Shown: positions 1 through 6,020 of the stretch, piece after piece
Layout: each line of letters begins with the position of its first letter
Position numbering within the stretch: the stretch's first letter is position 1
DNA from: a candidate division CSSED10-310 bacterium
GTDB lineage: Bacteria > CSSED10-310 > JAFGDC01
DNA: 8,358 nucleotides
Direction: 5' to 3'
NCBI GenBank assembly: GCA_016932295.1
Contig: JAFGDC010000283.1
Coordinates: 1 to 8,358 of the forward strand
Position numbers and translations under genes: made by a program
Notes under the pieces: model-generated
What the model saw: the letters and a program-made list of their open reading frames with translations, nothing else
Told to the model about the DNA's origin: nothing
Databases searched by the model: none

Positions 1-1
1 C

Positions 2-1123
2 AGGCAGGAGTATCCGCTGGCGGTGGAGAATGCCAGGCTGGCCATCGAGGAGGCACGGGCTTTCGGTCTGCTTGGTGAGGACATCCTGGGTTCAGGCTTC
101 GATTTCGATGTCAGCATCCATCGCGGCGCCGGCGCTTTCGTCTCCGGTGAATCCAGCGCCCTCATGGCTTCGATCGAGGGGCACGTGGGCGAGCCCCGTC
201 CGAAATACATCCACACCTCCGTCAAGGGACTTTGGAACAGGCCTACCTGCCTCAACAACGTGGAGACCTGGGCCAACGTTCCCTTCATCATCCGCAACGG
301 CGCCGATTGGTTCCGGTCCATGGGGACCGAGGGCAGCAAGGGCACCAAGATCTTTTCGCTGGTGGGCAAGATCAACAACAGCGGGCTGGTGGAAGTGCCC
401 ATGGGTATGACCCTTCGCGATATCGTGTTCAAAATCGGCGGTGGAATCCCCGGCGGGCGCCGCATCAAGGCGGTGCAGACAGGAGGTCCGTCCGGTGGCG
501 TGATTCCGGAATCCATGCTGGACTTGCCGGTGGATTTCGATGAGCTGGACAAGGCCGGTTCCATGATGGGTTCCGGTGGATTGATCGTGATGGACGAGGA
601 CACCTGCATGGTGGACACGGCCAGGTACTACGTGGATTTCCTGGCGCGTGAATCGTGCGGCAAATGTGTGCCGTGCCGTGAGGGTTTGCGCCAGATGCTG
701 GAAATCCTCAACAGGATCACCACCGGCGAGGGCCGGGAAGGTGATCTCGAGTTGCTGGAGGAACTGTCTGACTTCATGCGCAAGGCTTCACTCTGCGCGT
801 TGGGGCAGACGGCTCCCAATCCGGTGATGAGCACGCTGCGGCATTTTCGTTCGGAATACGAGGCGCACATCAGGGAGAAGCGGTGTCCGGCGAAGGTATG
901 CAAGTCCCTGATCAGCTACCGCATTGATCCCGACCTGTGCGTGGGGTGCGGAGTCTGCGCCAAGGCATGTCCCACAGGCGCCATCGTGAAGGGAGATGGG
1001 CGCGCGTACAGAATCTTGGCGTCCGAGTGCATCGGCTGCGGCAGTTGTGTCAAGGCCTGTCCTCCCAAGGTAGGCGCTGTCATCGCCCAGTCGCCGGCCC
1101 TGCCGGTTGAAGCGAGGGTGTGA
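2..1123 (+). CDS. NuoF/HydB-type FMN- and [4Fe-4S]-binding NAD(P)H oxidoreductase subunit, 5' end outside window
   Basis: The frame is open from base 2, so the gene starts upstream; a GTG at 23 lies in frame but is internal to the conserved fold. About 373 C-terminal residues are visible. In order they show the FMN-fold segment with [12 protein letters not shown] (about residues 42-53), the N3-type [4Fe-4S] motif SCGKCVPC (Cys 219, 222, 225) with its distal Cys 265 in SLCALG, and a C-terminal two-cluster ferredoxin module: [12 protein letters not shown] (Cys 313, 316, 319, 323) and [12 protein letters not shown] (Cys 343, 346, 349, 353). NuoF itself lacks this tail; it is typical of HydB/HndC-like subunits of NAD(P)-linked and bifurcating hydrogenases or formate dehydrogenases. 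In the family FMN passes electrons between NAD(P)H and the iron-sulfur chain. The usual CGEET near the flavin reads SGESS here. The ferredoxin-type gene 34 bases downstream is probably its partner. Which catalytic subunit it serves cannot be seen. Confidence 0.92.
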   Translation, partial: RQEYPLAVENARLAIEEARAFGLLGEDILGSGFDFDVSIHRGAGAFVSGESSALMASIEGHVGEPRPKYIHTSVKGLWNRPTCLNNVETWANVPFIIRNGADWFRSMGTEGSKGTKIFSLVGKINNSGLVEVPMGMTLRDIVFKIGGGIPGGRRIKAVQTGGPSGGVIPESMLDLPVDFDELDKAGSMMGSGGLIVMDEDTCMVDTARYYVDFLARESCGKCVPCREGLRQMLEILNRITTGEGREGDLELLEELSDFMRKASLCALGQTAPNPVMSTLRHFRSEYEAHIREKRCPAKVCKSLISYRIDPDLCVGCGVCAKACPTGAIVKGDGRAYRILASECIGCGSCVKACPPKVGAVIAQSPALPVEARV

Positions 1124-1157
1124 TATGACGTCCGGAAATGAAACAAAGGAGAATACC

Positions 1158-1709
1158 ATGAGCAGCGTTACCTGCATTATTGACGGCCGGGAAGTTACCG
1201 CGCCTGAGGGTACCATGCTTTTAAAGGCGGCACGGGAGGCGGGCATTGAAATACCGTCACTTTGTCACGATGATAGGTTGGAACCCAGCGGCGCCTGCCG
1301 GTTGTGCATGGTGGAGATCACCAAGAACGGACGCAGGCGCCTGGTGGCGTCCTGCTGCTATCCGGTGGAGGATGGTCTCGAGGTCCGCACGGACACCGAG
1401 GAGCTTCTCAAGATCCGTCGGATGATCATCGAGTTGCTGTGGCCGTCGCTGGAAGGGCTGGGGAAGAAGTACGGGGTGACTCAGTCGAGATTCAAGCCCA
1501 GTCACACTGACTGTTCCATGTGTGGTTTGTGCGTGCGGTACTGTGCTGAAATCACCAAGCGGCACGCCGTCTATTTCGCCGGTCGGGGCGTGGATCGTGA
1601 AATTGCCTTGGTGCCGGAAATGGCCGCTCAGTGTATGTACTGCGGCGAGTGTTTCAACCTGTGCAGCGGCGGCTGGATCGTCAACGAAATGAACAACATC
1701 TATGCGTGA
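1158..1709 (+). CDS. HoxU/NuoG N-terminal-like [2Fe-2S] plus 2x[4Fe-4S] ferredoxin subunit
   Basis: A 183-residue protein. I chose ATG 1158 because AAAGGAGA (1146-1152) sits at ideal Shine-Dalgarno distance; an in-frame ATG at 1125 lies only one base past the preceding stop but has no such site. Residues 1-75 form a plant-type [2Fe-2S] domain with ligands Cys36, Cys47, Cys50 and Cys66 (or the adjacent Cys67). A helical linker leads to two [4Fe-4S] motifs: CSMCGLCVRYC (Cys 119, 122, 125, 129) and CMYCGECFNLC (Cys 159, 162, 165, 169). HoxU, HydA and NuoG normally carry a His-Cys3 [4Fe-4S] site between these parts; here that linker (about residues 90-117) has no cysteine, so the site is absent. 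The protein most likely wires electrons between the upstream flavin subunit and an unseen catalytic subunit. It appears to be the last gene of its operon, since a terminator follows. Confidence 0.9.
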   Translation: MSSVTCIIDGREVTAPEGTMLLKAAREAGIEIPSLCHDDRLEPSGACRLCMVEITKNGRRRLVASCCYPVEDGLEVRTDTEELLKIRRMIIELLWPSLEGLGKKYGVTQSRFKPSHTDCSMCGLCVRYCAEITKRHAVYFAGRGVDREIALVPEMAAQCMYCGECFNLCSGGWIVNEMNNIYA

Positions 1710-1783
1710 ATCATCGGCGGCGGCGCTCCCGGCGCAGCGCTTCCGCCGTTGAGGATGGAGAGTTTCGCCACACTCCTATCATG

Positions 1784-1815
1784 AGCACTCCGCGATACCG
1801 CGGAGTGCTTTTTTT
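1784..1815 (+). terminator. Intrinsic terminator of the iron-sulfur operon
   Basis: AGCACTCCGCG (1784-1794) and its exact complement (1799-1809) form an 11-bp stem with a four-base ATAC loop, followed at once by a run of seven T (1809-1815). It lies 75 bases after the ferredoxin-type gene and ends that transcript. Confidence 0.88.
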
Positions 1816-1877
1816 GTTCCATCGCCCCCCATCTGACCGCGAGACACAGAAGGACCGCGAAGCGCCGCCTCGCCCTG

Positions 1878-1904
1878 GTCGCGCAGCGTTGCACGCTGTG
1901 CGAC
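1878..1904. repeat. Intergenic 11-bp inverted repeat
   Basis: GTCGCGCAGCG (1878-1888) pairs with CGCTGTGCGAC (1894-1904) across a TTGCA loop, with one G·T pair. Only two T follow, so it is a poor terminator. It stands alone between the operon terminator and the promoter of the next gene. A REP-like element, protein site or processing hairpin are all possible. Confidence 0.5.
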
Positions 1905-1955
1905 TTATCCATCGGACCTCGACCCCCTTGGACCGCCGTCTTATGGAGACATCGC

Positions 1956-1985
1956 TTGAAACGGGAAGACAAGATGACGTATCTT
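1956..1985 (+). promoter_or_regulatory. Candidate sigma70 promoter for the CGGC-domain gene
   Basis: TTGAAA (1956-1961) and TATCTT (1980-1985) are separated by 18 bases. Transcription would start near 1991-1993, just where the strongly foldable leader begins. The match is moderate, and its placement is the main support. Confidence 0.4.
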
Positions 1986-1990
1986 GTAAC

Positions 1991-2067
1991 TGAAGGTACC
2001 ACGATGGAGGAAATGCCTCCGGAGGGGCGGGGCGCCACCTGTCCCGCAACAGCGGAAAGGGCTTGGA
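1991..2067 (+). promoter_or_regulatory. Structured 5' leader, possible cis-regulatory RNA, of the CGGC-domain gene
   Basis: The ~77-base leader holds several competing helices. GGAGG (2006-2010) can pair with CCTCC (2016-2020); CCTCCGGAGG (2016-2025) is a perfect palindrome offering the same CCTCC a second partner. GCGGGGCG (2027-2034) pairs with TGTCCCGC (2040-2047) over a CCACC loop, 8 bp with two G·U. That helix excludes CCGC-AACA-GCGG (2044-2055), which abuts the purine-rich ribosome-binding stretch GGAAAGGG (2054-2061). The part TGTCCCGCAAC is reminiscent of one segment of cobalamin riboswitches, and the GCCTCC / GGAAAGG elements loosely recall the Moco motif, but I cannot recognise a complete consensus of either. 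Regulation by ligand, metal or protein is inference. Confidence 0.4.
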
Positions 2068-2514
2068 ATGAATGGAACAACGCGAATCGGGATCATCATC
2101 TGCGACCGCTATCGCCGATGTGCCGGCGGCAAATGCCTCCGGGCGATGAGGAACAGGGAAGGTGCATTCAGCATATACGCAGACACTGAAGTCGAGCTGG
2201 TGGGGTTCACGACGTGTGATGGCTGTCCCGGCGGCAACATAGAGTATGCGGGCGAAGAGATGGTCAGGAACGGCGCCGAGGTGATTCATCTGGCCACCGG
2301 CCTGGTGGTGGGGTATCCACCCTGTCCTTACATCGAAGCGTTCACGGCTTTTCTTGAAAAACGTTACGGGGTCGGGGTGGTGGTTGGCACCCATCCGATA
2401 CCGAAAAAGTATCTCGACATGCATACGCATCTCGGGACATGGGAGGATCCCGCCTGGAAGCCGTTGATTGCACCGACCATGAGTGACGCGGAAACCCGCG
2501 AACGTTATGACTGA
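2068..2514 (+). CDS. CGGC-domain (probable metal-binding) small Cys-rich protein
   Basis: A 148-residue soluble protein that resembles the CGGC-domain family. The conserved pattern is visible in order: a start strand RIGIIIC with Cys12, CAGGKC (Cys18, Cys23) followed by the family-like MRNREGAF, then VGFTTCDGCPGG with Cys50 and Cys53, an NGAEVIHLATG strand, GYPPCPYIE with Cys86, and VGTHP with His109. The family is named for a Cys-Gly-Gly-Cys core; here it reads Cys-Asp-Gly-Cys. The cysteines suggest metal or cluster binding, but the family's function is not established. ATG 2068 is preceded by the purine-rich GGAAAGGG about ten bases upstream. The gene is separated from the iron-sulfur operon by a strong terminator and has its own leader, so it is probably a single-gene unit with its own control. 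Confidence 0.85.
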   Translation: MNGTTRIGIIICDRYRRCAGGKCLRAMRNREGAFSIYADTEVELVGFTTCDGCPGGNIEYAGEEMVRNGAEVIHLATGLVVGYPPCPYIEAFTAFLEKRYGVGVVVGTHPIPKKYLDMHTHLGTWEDPAWKPLIAPTMSDAETRERYD

Positions 2515-2565
2515 ACACAATCACCGTCTGGTGCGATCCGTGGAATTCCGGCTGAACCTGCGTTG

Positions 2566-2607
2566 AAAGTGCCGTGACCGTCCCGGCGCGAGTAGCGGGT
2601 CACTTTT
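2566..2607. terminator. Probable terminator between convergent genes
   Basis: GTGACC (2574-2579) pairs with GGTCAC (2598-2603). An outer alternative, AAAGTG (2566-2571) with CACTTT (2601-2606), gives a stem that starts with A residues and ends in TTTT (2604-2607). It lies between the 3' ends of the CGGC gene and the opposing radical SAM gene, where a shared terminator is expected. The U-tract is short on both strands. Confidence 0.5.
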
Positions 2608-2674
2608 ATCCATAGCGAAAAACGGGCGGATCGCGTCGCCGCGGGTTGGTCAGACATGTGTGCAATACTTCCCG

Positions 2675-3985
2675 TCATGAGCCGGCGGAACAGGCGGGGT
2701 CGGCAACCAGGCGGCACCGAGCCGCCTCGTAGATGGGGCATCCCTGGCAGACATCGGGCAGCGGTTCGTTCAGAATCTGGTTGCGGATGGAAGCCGCCAA
2801 TGAGCCGTTCATGATATCCCCGAGGGAACCCACTTCGATATTGCCCAGGATGAGGGCGGGACCCAGGCCCCGCTGGTAGTTGCAGAAGCAGACGCTGCCG
2901 TCCAGTCCTATCCAGGCTGAAGACCAGGGCGCGCGGCAATCGATTCGTGCGCCGGTCGCCGGTGCCGGTCCGACCTGTTCGGAAGAAAAGTGCGGGTAGT
3001 CACCGGAATAATGGAAGGCGATCCCAAGTTCGAGGCAGAGTTGTTCCGCCAACGCCAGTTGCGTTCGGACCGAACGGTTCGTGGATTGGTAGATGGCTTC
3101 CAGTTCGTACTCGAATGTTCCGCCATCGGGTGCCGGTGTGGTTTTCTTCGGAGAGTTGACCGGGCACAGAGGTGAGAACAGGACCTTGTCCACCTTCAGA
3201 TCGGCAGCTTGGTGACAGAAGCCGGTCACTTCGTGGACATTGCTCTGCATGATGGTCATGTTCACGCAGATCTCCGGCGGTAGTTCGGTTCTCATGCCGG
3301 TCAGCCGCCGGATGTTTCCGCGCAGTTTGTCGAAATCCTGCCCGCGGATTCTTGCGTATGTCTTGTGTGTGCAGGCATCCATGGAGATGTTCAGCCAGTC
3401 GATTTTTTTCAGGACGAGTGTTCTGCAATGAGCCTCGTTCATGAGGAGACCGTTGGTGGAAAACCCGATCCGCCTGCCGGGGCGGTGAAGTTCATCCACG
3501 AACTCCCAGAAACGGGGATTCATGAACGGTTCACCCTGTCCGAAGAGGGTGATATCGGCATCCTCGGACAACCAGTCCCTGAACGACGACAGGTGTTCCG
3601 GTCTCATGTTGCGGGGTGGTCCCTTTGTCCAGGTCCGCACGCACATGGCGCAGGGGGGATCGACATTGCAATGGGTGGTGACCTCGAGTTGCAGCTTCCT
3701 GATGCATTCGTAACCGTCCGTCTCCAGGTCATTTTTCAGCAAATACGGACCGAGCAGCTCGACCCTTCTTTTCTCGATATTCCTGTATTCAGTGGAAGCC
3801 GCCATTTCGTTGAGAACCTGGCGGCGTGTCTGTTTTCCCGAGATCAGCGTATGAGAATAGTGGGCGCGGGCTTCCGGATCGGGTAGGCGGCCAAGGATGC
3901 TCTGGAATGCGACATCGAGCCAACCGGATACATCGCTGGCGGACGTGCCGGCGATTGCATCGAGCCGTTCTTCTGTATCCTTCAT
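2675..3985 (-). CDS. Radical SAM/SPASM protein with N-terminal DUF4214-like segment
   Basis: A 436-residue protein starting at ATG 3985, with AAGGGA about 13 bases upstream. Residues 21-70 (GWLDVAFQSILGRLPDPEAR to STEYRN) resemble DUF4214. The radical SAM core follows: the cluster loop THCNVDPPCAMC puts Cys106, Cys112 and Cys115 in CX5CX2C spacing instead of the usual CX3CX2C. GQGEP at 149-153 is the SAM-amine-binding GGE-type motif; later strands include FSTNG (175-179) and WLNISMDA (197-204). The C-terminus is SPASM-like: Cys350, GSVCFC (Cys366, Cys368), CQGC (Cys413, Cys416) and Cys424 are likely auxiliary-cluster ligands. SPASM enzymes often modify peptides or act in cofactor or carbohydrate pathways; no precursor peptide or partner is seen beside it, so the substrate is unknown. 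It stands alone, convergent with the CGGC gene and divergent from the ATPase unit. Confidence 0.9.
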   Translation of the reverse strand: MKDTEERLDAIAGTSASDVSGWLDVAFQSILGRLPDPEARAHYSHTLISGKQTRRQVLNEMAASTEYRNIEKRRVELLGPYLLKNDLETDGYECIRKLQLEVTTHCNVDPPCAMCVRTWTKGPPRNMRPEHLSSFRDWLSEDADITLFGQGEPFMNPRFWEFVDELHRPGRRIGFSTNGLLMNEAHCRTLVLKKIDWLNISMDACTHKTYARIRGQDFDKLRGNIRRLTGMRTELPPEICVNMTIMQSNVHEVTGFCHQAADLKVDKVLFSPLCPVNSPKKTTPAPDGGTFEYELEAIYQSTNRSVRTQLALAEQLCLELGIAFHYSGDYPHFSSEQVGPAPATGARIDCRAPWSSAWIGLDGSVCFCNYQRGLGPALILGNIEVGSLGDIMNGSLAASIRNQILNEPLPDVCQGCPIYEAARCRLVADPACSAGS

Positions 3986-4362
3986 CTGGGCCGGATCCCT
4001 TCTTTCGAGGTGGATACGTTGTGTCTGCAGGTGGATTGTATCGTGAACCGGCGTTCTCTTCCAGACGGCGTGTTTGAAGTGGGTACCTCCCCGCCGGAGC
4101 GCCGGCCCTCTTGGACCGCGGGCTCGACAGGTCCGTATCAGGGCATCGTTCTCACGCGCTCCTTGTCGCGTTGAAAGGCCTTATGTCACAACATCCCCCG
4201 AGAAGATGCCTGTTTTGATGTGTAGCCAGACCATCCTGGTCTGGTTCTCTTCCATTCGGTCCTGGTCCACCACTTTGTTGGCGATTTTTCTCGTGGATTA
4301 CCCAGTCTCGTCCGAATAGCGCACCGTCCCATCGCAGCGCGGGAATGGTCCGGGAAGATATA
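3986..4362. other. Divergent intergenic region, no gene; contains repeat copy A
   Basis: This stretch separates the radical SAM gene (reading left) from the ATPase gene (reading right). On the minus strand TACAAT (at 4035-4040 of the plus strand) is a possible -10 for the radical SAM gene, but no good -35 goes with it. The only clear content is the 157-base direct-repeat copy at 4097-4253. Open frames here are short, lack ribosome-binding sites and coincide with the repeat, so I call none. Confidence 0.6.
4097..4253 (+). repeat. Copy A of a ~157-nt direct repeat flanking the ATPase gene
   Basis: This aligns with 5863-6020 in the same orientation. Over the 99-base core starting at CGGGCTCGACAG (4119) I count 14 mismatches, about 86% identity, mostly transitions. 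Outside the core the match weakens and needs small gaps. The copy contains a perfect 8-bp hairpin, CCAGACCA (4226-4233) with TGGTCTGG (4237-4244) over TCC, and a weaker hairpin at 4119-4135 (CGGGC with GTCCG); GGACC (4113-4117) with GGTCC (4130-4134) is an alternative. It has no recognisable transposon ends. It may be a MITE-like or REP-like element or the gene for a small structured RNA. Confidence 0.82.
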
Positions 4363-4403
4363 TTGTCCTTCATGGAAGGACAAATACTTGACATCTTGTC
4401 CTT
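4363..4403. promoter_or_regulatory. Operator-like triple TTGTCCTT/AAGGACAA site upstream of the ATPase gene
   Basis: TTGTCCTT occurs at 4363-4370 and again at 4396-4403, and its exact complement AAGGACAA at 4376-4383. The first pair forms an 8-bp inverted repeat with a five-base spacer; the middle and last units form a second with a twelve-base spacer that contains the -35 box. A partial unit, AGGACA, lies at 4420-4425 over the start codon. This geometry fits a repressor covering the promoter. The regulator is unknown; autoregulation by the ATPase is a guess. Confidence 0.6.
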
Positions 4404-4417
4404 ATGAGAGGTATAAA
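4388..4417 (+). promoter_or_regulatory. Sigma70-like promoter of the ATPase gene
   Basis: A perfect TTGACA (4388-4393) and TATAAA (4412-4417) are 18 bases apart. Transcription would begin near 4424-4425, essentially on the second in-frame ATG (4425). This makes the earlier ATG at 4404 unlikely and suggests a leaderless message. Confidence 0.65.
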
Positions 4418-4424
4418 ACAGGAC

Positions 4425-5726
4425 ATGAACGAAATTTTTGAACGGCTTATAGCTGACTTTCACGAGCGCGCGTTACCTTCCATGACTGAGAGGGCGGCGG
4501 TGATCCCCTGGCTGCCTGGCAAGGTCGATACGGTCGTGGGCATGCGCCGTGCCGGCAAGACCTGGTTCCTCTATCAGGTCATGAAGAGGCTTCTGGACGA
4601 AGGCAGAGCGAAGGAGTCCATCCTTTATATAAACTTCGAGGATGAAAGGCTTCTGCCGATCACTTCGGACGATCTGTCCAGGATTACGGAGGTCTATTTC
4701 CGGCTCTTTCCCGCCCTCAAGGAAACGGAATGCGCCTTTTTTTTCGATGAGATACACACGGTGCCGGGCTGGGATCGGTTTGTCCGAAGGCTGGTGGACA
4801 CCGAGAATCTGCACATCTGCCTGACGGGTTCATCGGCCAGCTTGCTCAGCCGGGAGATTGCAACGTCTCTCAGGGGGCGCGCGTTATCGACGGAAATCTT
4901 TCCGTTCAGTTTCGGGGAATCCCTCGTTCACGCCGGGATTGCCGTGGACAGCGGCAGGAGTCCGGGCTCGAGGCTGCGGGCCAGGTTGTCCAATCATCTC
5001 AGGCGGTATCTGCTCACTGGTGGTTTCCCCGAGGTGCAGGATCTCGAGGAGGAATACAGGATCAGGGTTCTTCAGGAGTATCTCGATGTGGTGATACTGA
5101 GGGATGTGGTGGAGCGTCACGGCATTTCGAACACGGTGGCGCTTCGACATCTCATCCGTCATCTGCTTGGCGCGCCGGCGGGGCTTTTCAGTGTGAACAG
5201 GTTTTACAATGACCTTCGTTCGCGCGGCATTGCCGTTGCCAAGGACACCCTGCACGGTTATCTCGACCATCTATCGGACGCGTACCTTTTTTTCCAGGTT
5301 CCCATTCATTCGGCGTCTGAGCGGCGAAAGCAGGTCAATCCGAGGAAGGTGTACGCGATCGATCCGGGCCTCGTGCATGCATGCAGTCAGTCCCGGTCAA
5401 ACAACTGGGGCTGCGTGCTCGAAACGTTCGTTTTTCTTCACCTGAGGCGGCAATGGGTGGATATCAGTTATTACCTTACCGGGACGGGTCGAGAGATCGA
5501 TTTCCTGGTTACAGATTCCACGGGGAGCAGGAGCTTGATCCAGGTATGCGCCGAACTGGCCTCCGCGTCAACGCGGGAGCGCGAATTCGCCGCCTTGGAG
5601 CAGGGCATGGGCGAGACGGGGATAAGTGAGGCTCTGGTAGTCACCCTGGATGACGAGGAAGTCGTGCAGATTCCGGCGGGGACGATCCGGATCGTCCCGG
5701 CCTGGCGGTGGAGCGGCTGCTGCTGA
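4425..5726 (+). CDS. AAA-family ATPase with C-terminal DUF4143-type domain
   Basis: A 433-residue protein from ATG 4425; an in-frame ATG at 4404 gives 440 residues but lies inside the promoter spacer. There is no Shine-Dalgarno at normal distance. In 440-residue numbering, Walker A is GMRRAGKT (46-53), Walker B is AFFFDEIH (111-118) and LTGSSASLLS (140-149) is the sensor-like strand, all typical of AAA_14. The DUF4143 part follows: YLLTGGFPEV (202-211), YLDVVILRDVVERH (226-239), YAIDPGLV (317-324), and a restriction-endonuclease-like end with EIDFLV (364-369) and LIQVCAEL (378-385). The ending IRIVPAWRW is usual for the family, so the gene looks complete. The lysine expected in an active PD-(D/E)XK site (IEVK) is replaced (IQVC), as is common in this family. 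Roles of these patchily distributed ATPases are poorly known. It stands alone, with its own promoter and operator, between two direct repeats, which suggests a mobile or exchangeable cassette. Confidence 0.92.
   Translation: MNEIFERLIADFHERALPSMTERAAVIPWLPGKVDTVVGMRRAGKTWFLYQVMKRLLDEGRAKESILYINFEDERLLPITSDDLSRITEVYFRLFPALKETECAFFFDEIHTVPGWDRFVRRLVDTENLHICLTGSSASLLSREIATSLRGRALSTEIFPFSFGESLVHAGIAVDSGRSPGSRLRARLSNHLRRYLLTGGFPEVQDLEEEYRIRVLQEYLDVVILRDVVERHGISNTVALRHLIRHLLGAPAGLFSVNRFYNDLRSRGIAVAKDTLHGYLDHLSDAYLFFQVPIHSASERRKQVNPRKVYAIDPGLVHACSQSRSNNWGCVLETFVFLHLRRQWVDISYYLTGTGREIDFLVTDSTGSRSLIQVCAELASASTREREFAALEQGMGETGISEALVVTLDDEEVVQIPAGTIRIVPAWRWSGCC
5679..5698. repeat. Perfect 20-bp palindrome in the 3' end of the ATPase gene
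   Basis: GGGACGATCC is followed directly by its complement, with no spacer. It lies in the codons for GTIRIVP, so the palindrome causes both strands to encode AGTIRIVPA. No T-run follows. It may be chance in a GC-rich region or a protein-binding site. Confidence 0.45.
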
Positions 5727-5745
5727 TTACAAATAGCATGCTGCG

Positions 5746-5798
5746 GCTTGAAAGCTTGAAAGATTGAAAGCTTGAAAGATTGAGGGATTGAGGGATGG
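5746..5798. repeat. Octamer tandem repeat downstream of the ATPase gene
   Basis: Six units of G(C/A)TTGA(AA/GG) lie head to tail from 5746 to 5793, with a partial seventh (GATGG) to 5798. The C and A variants largely alternate, so part of the array also reads as a 16-base period, and the last two full units change AA to GG. The array is non-coding, starting 19 bases after the ATPase stop. Confidence 0.8.
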
Positions 5799-5862
5799 AA
5801 CCGGTGAGGAGTGTGCCAGGGGATCAAGACGGCATTACGGAAGCGGCGTGATGATCGCGGTT

Positions 5863-6020
5863 GAGCACCGCGGGCTCTCTGGGCCCACGGGTTCGACAGA
5901 CCCGCATCAGGGTATCATTCTCACGCACCCTTTGTTGCGATGAAAGGCCTTGTGTCACAGAATCCCCCGAGAAGATGCCTGTTTTGGAGTAGCCAGATCA
6001 TCCTGGCCTGGTACCATTCC
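5863..6020 (+). repeat. Copy B of the ~157-nt direct repeat flanking the ATPase gene
   Basis: This copy has the same orientation as 4097-4253. The longest shared exact run is the 25 bases that begin ATCCCCCGAG (5962-5986, against 4193-4217 in copy A). Its first hairpin is better than in copy A: CGGGT (5888-5892) with ACCCG (5900-5904) over a seven-base loop. Its second hairpin (5992-6010) carries two changes that leave one G·T pair and one mismatch. Minus-strand frames in the two copies both read NRHLLGG...RPF...AT up to the same stop, but five of the last twelve residues differ and neither has a start signal, so I do not call a gene. Confidence 0.82.

Noticed and set aside
628..1246. Minus-strand open frames antisense to the first two genes
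   Set aside because: They are shadows of strongly conserved iron-sulfur coding sequence on the plus strand and have no start signals.
1991..2067. A confirmed cobalamin or Moco riboswitch
   Set aside because: Only fragments resemble those motifs; the full conserved cores are not recognisable by eye, so I report only a structured leader.
1711..2520. A 269-residue minus-strand frame across the terminator and the CGGC gene
   Set aside because: It runs through a clear intrinsic terminator and antisense to a recognisable CGGC protein, with unnatural composition.
4404..4424. ATG 4404 as the ATPase start
   Set aside because: It lies between the -35 and -10 of a near-consensus promoter, so the main transcript would begin after it.
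4152..4463. 103-residue minus-strand frame over repeat copy A
   Set aside because: Its similarity to the frame in copy B stops at the repeat edge, the shared part changes many residues, and there is no ribosome-binding site.
5471..5827. 118-residue minus-strand frame with FKLSIFQAFK-type repeats
   Set aside because: The repetitive residues are just the octamer DNA array translated, and the rest is antisense to the ATPase.
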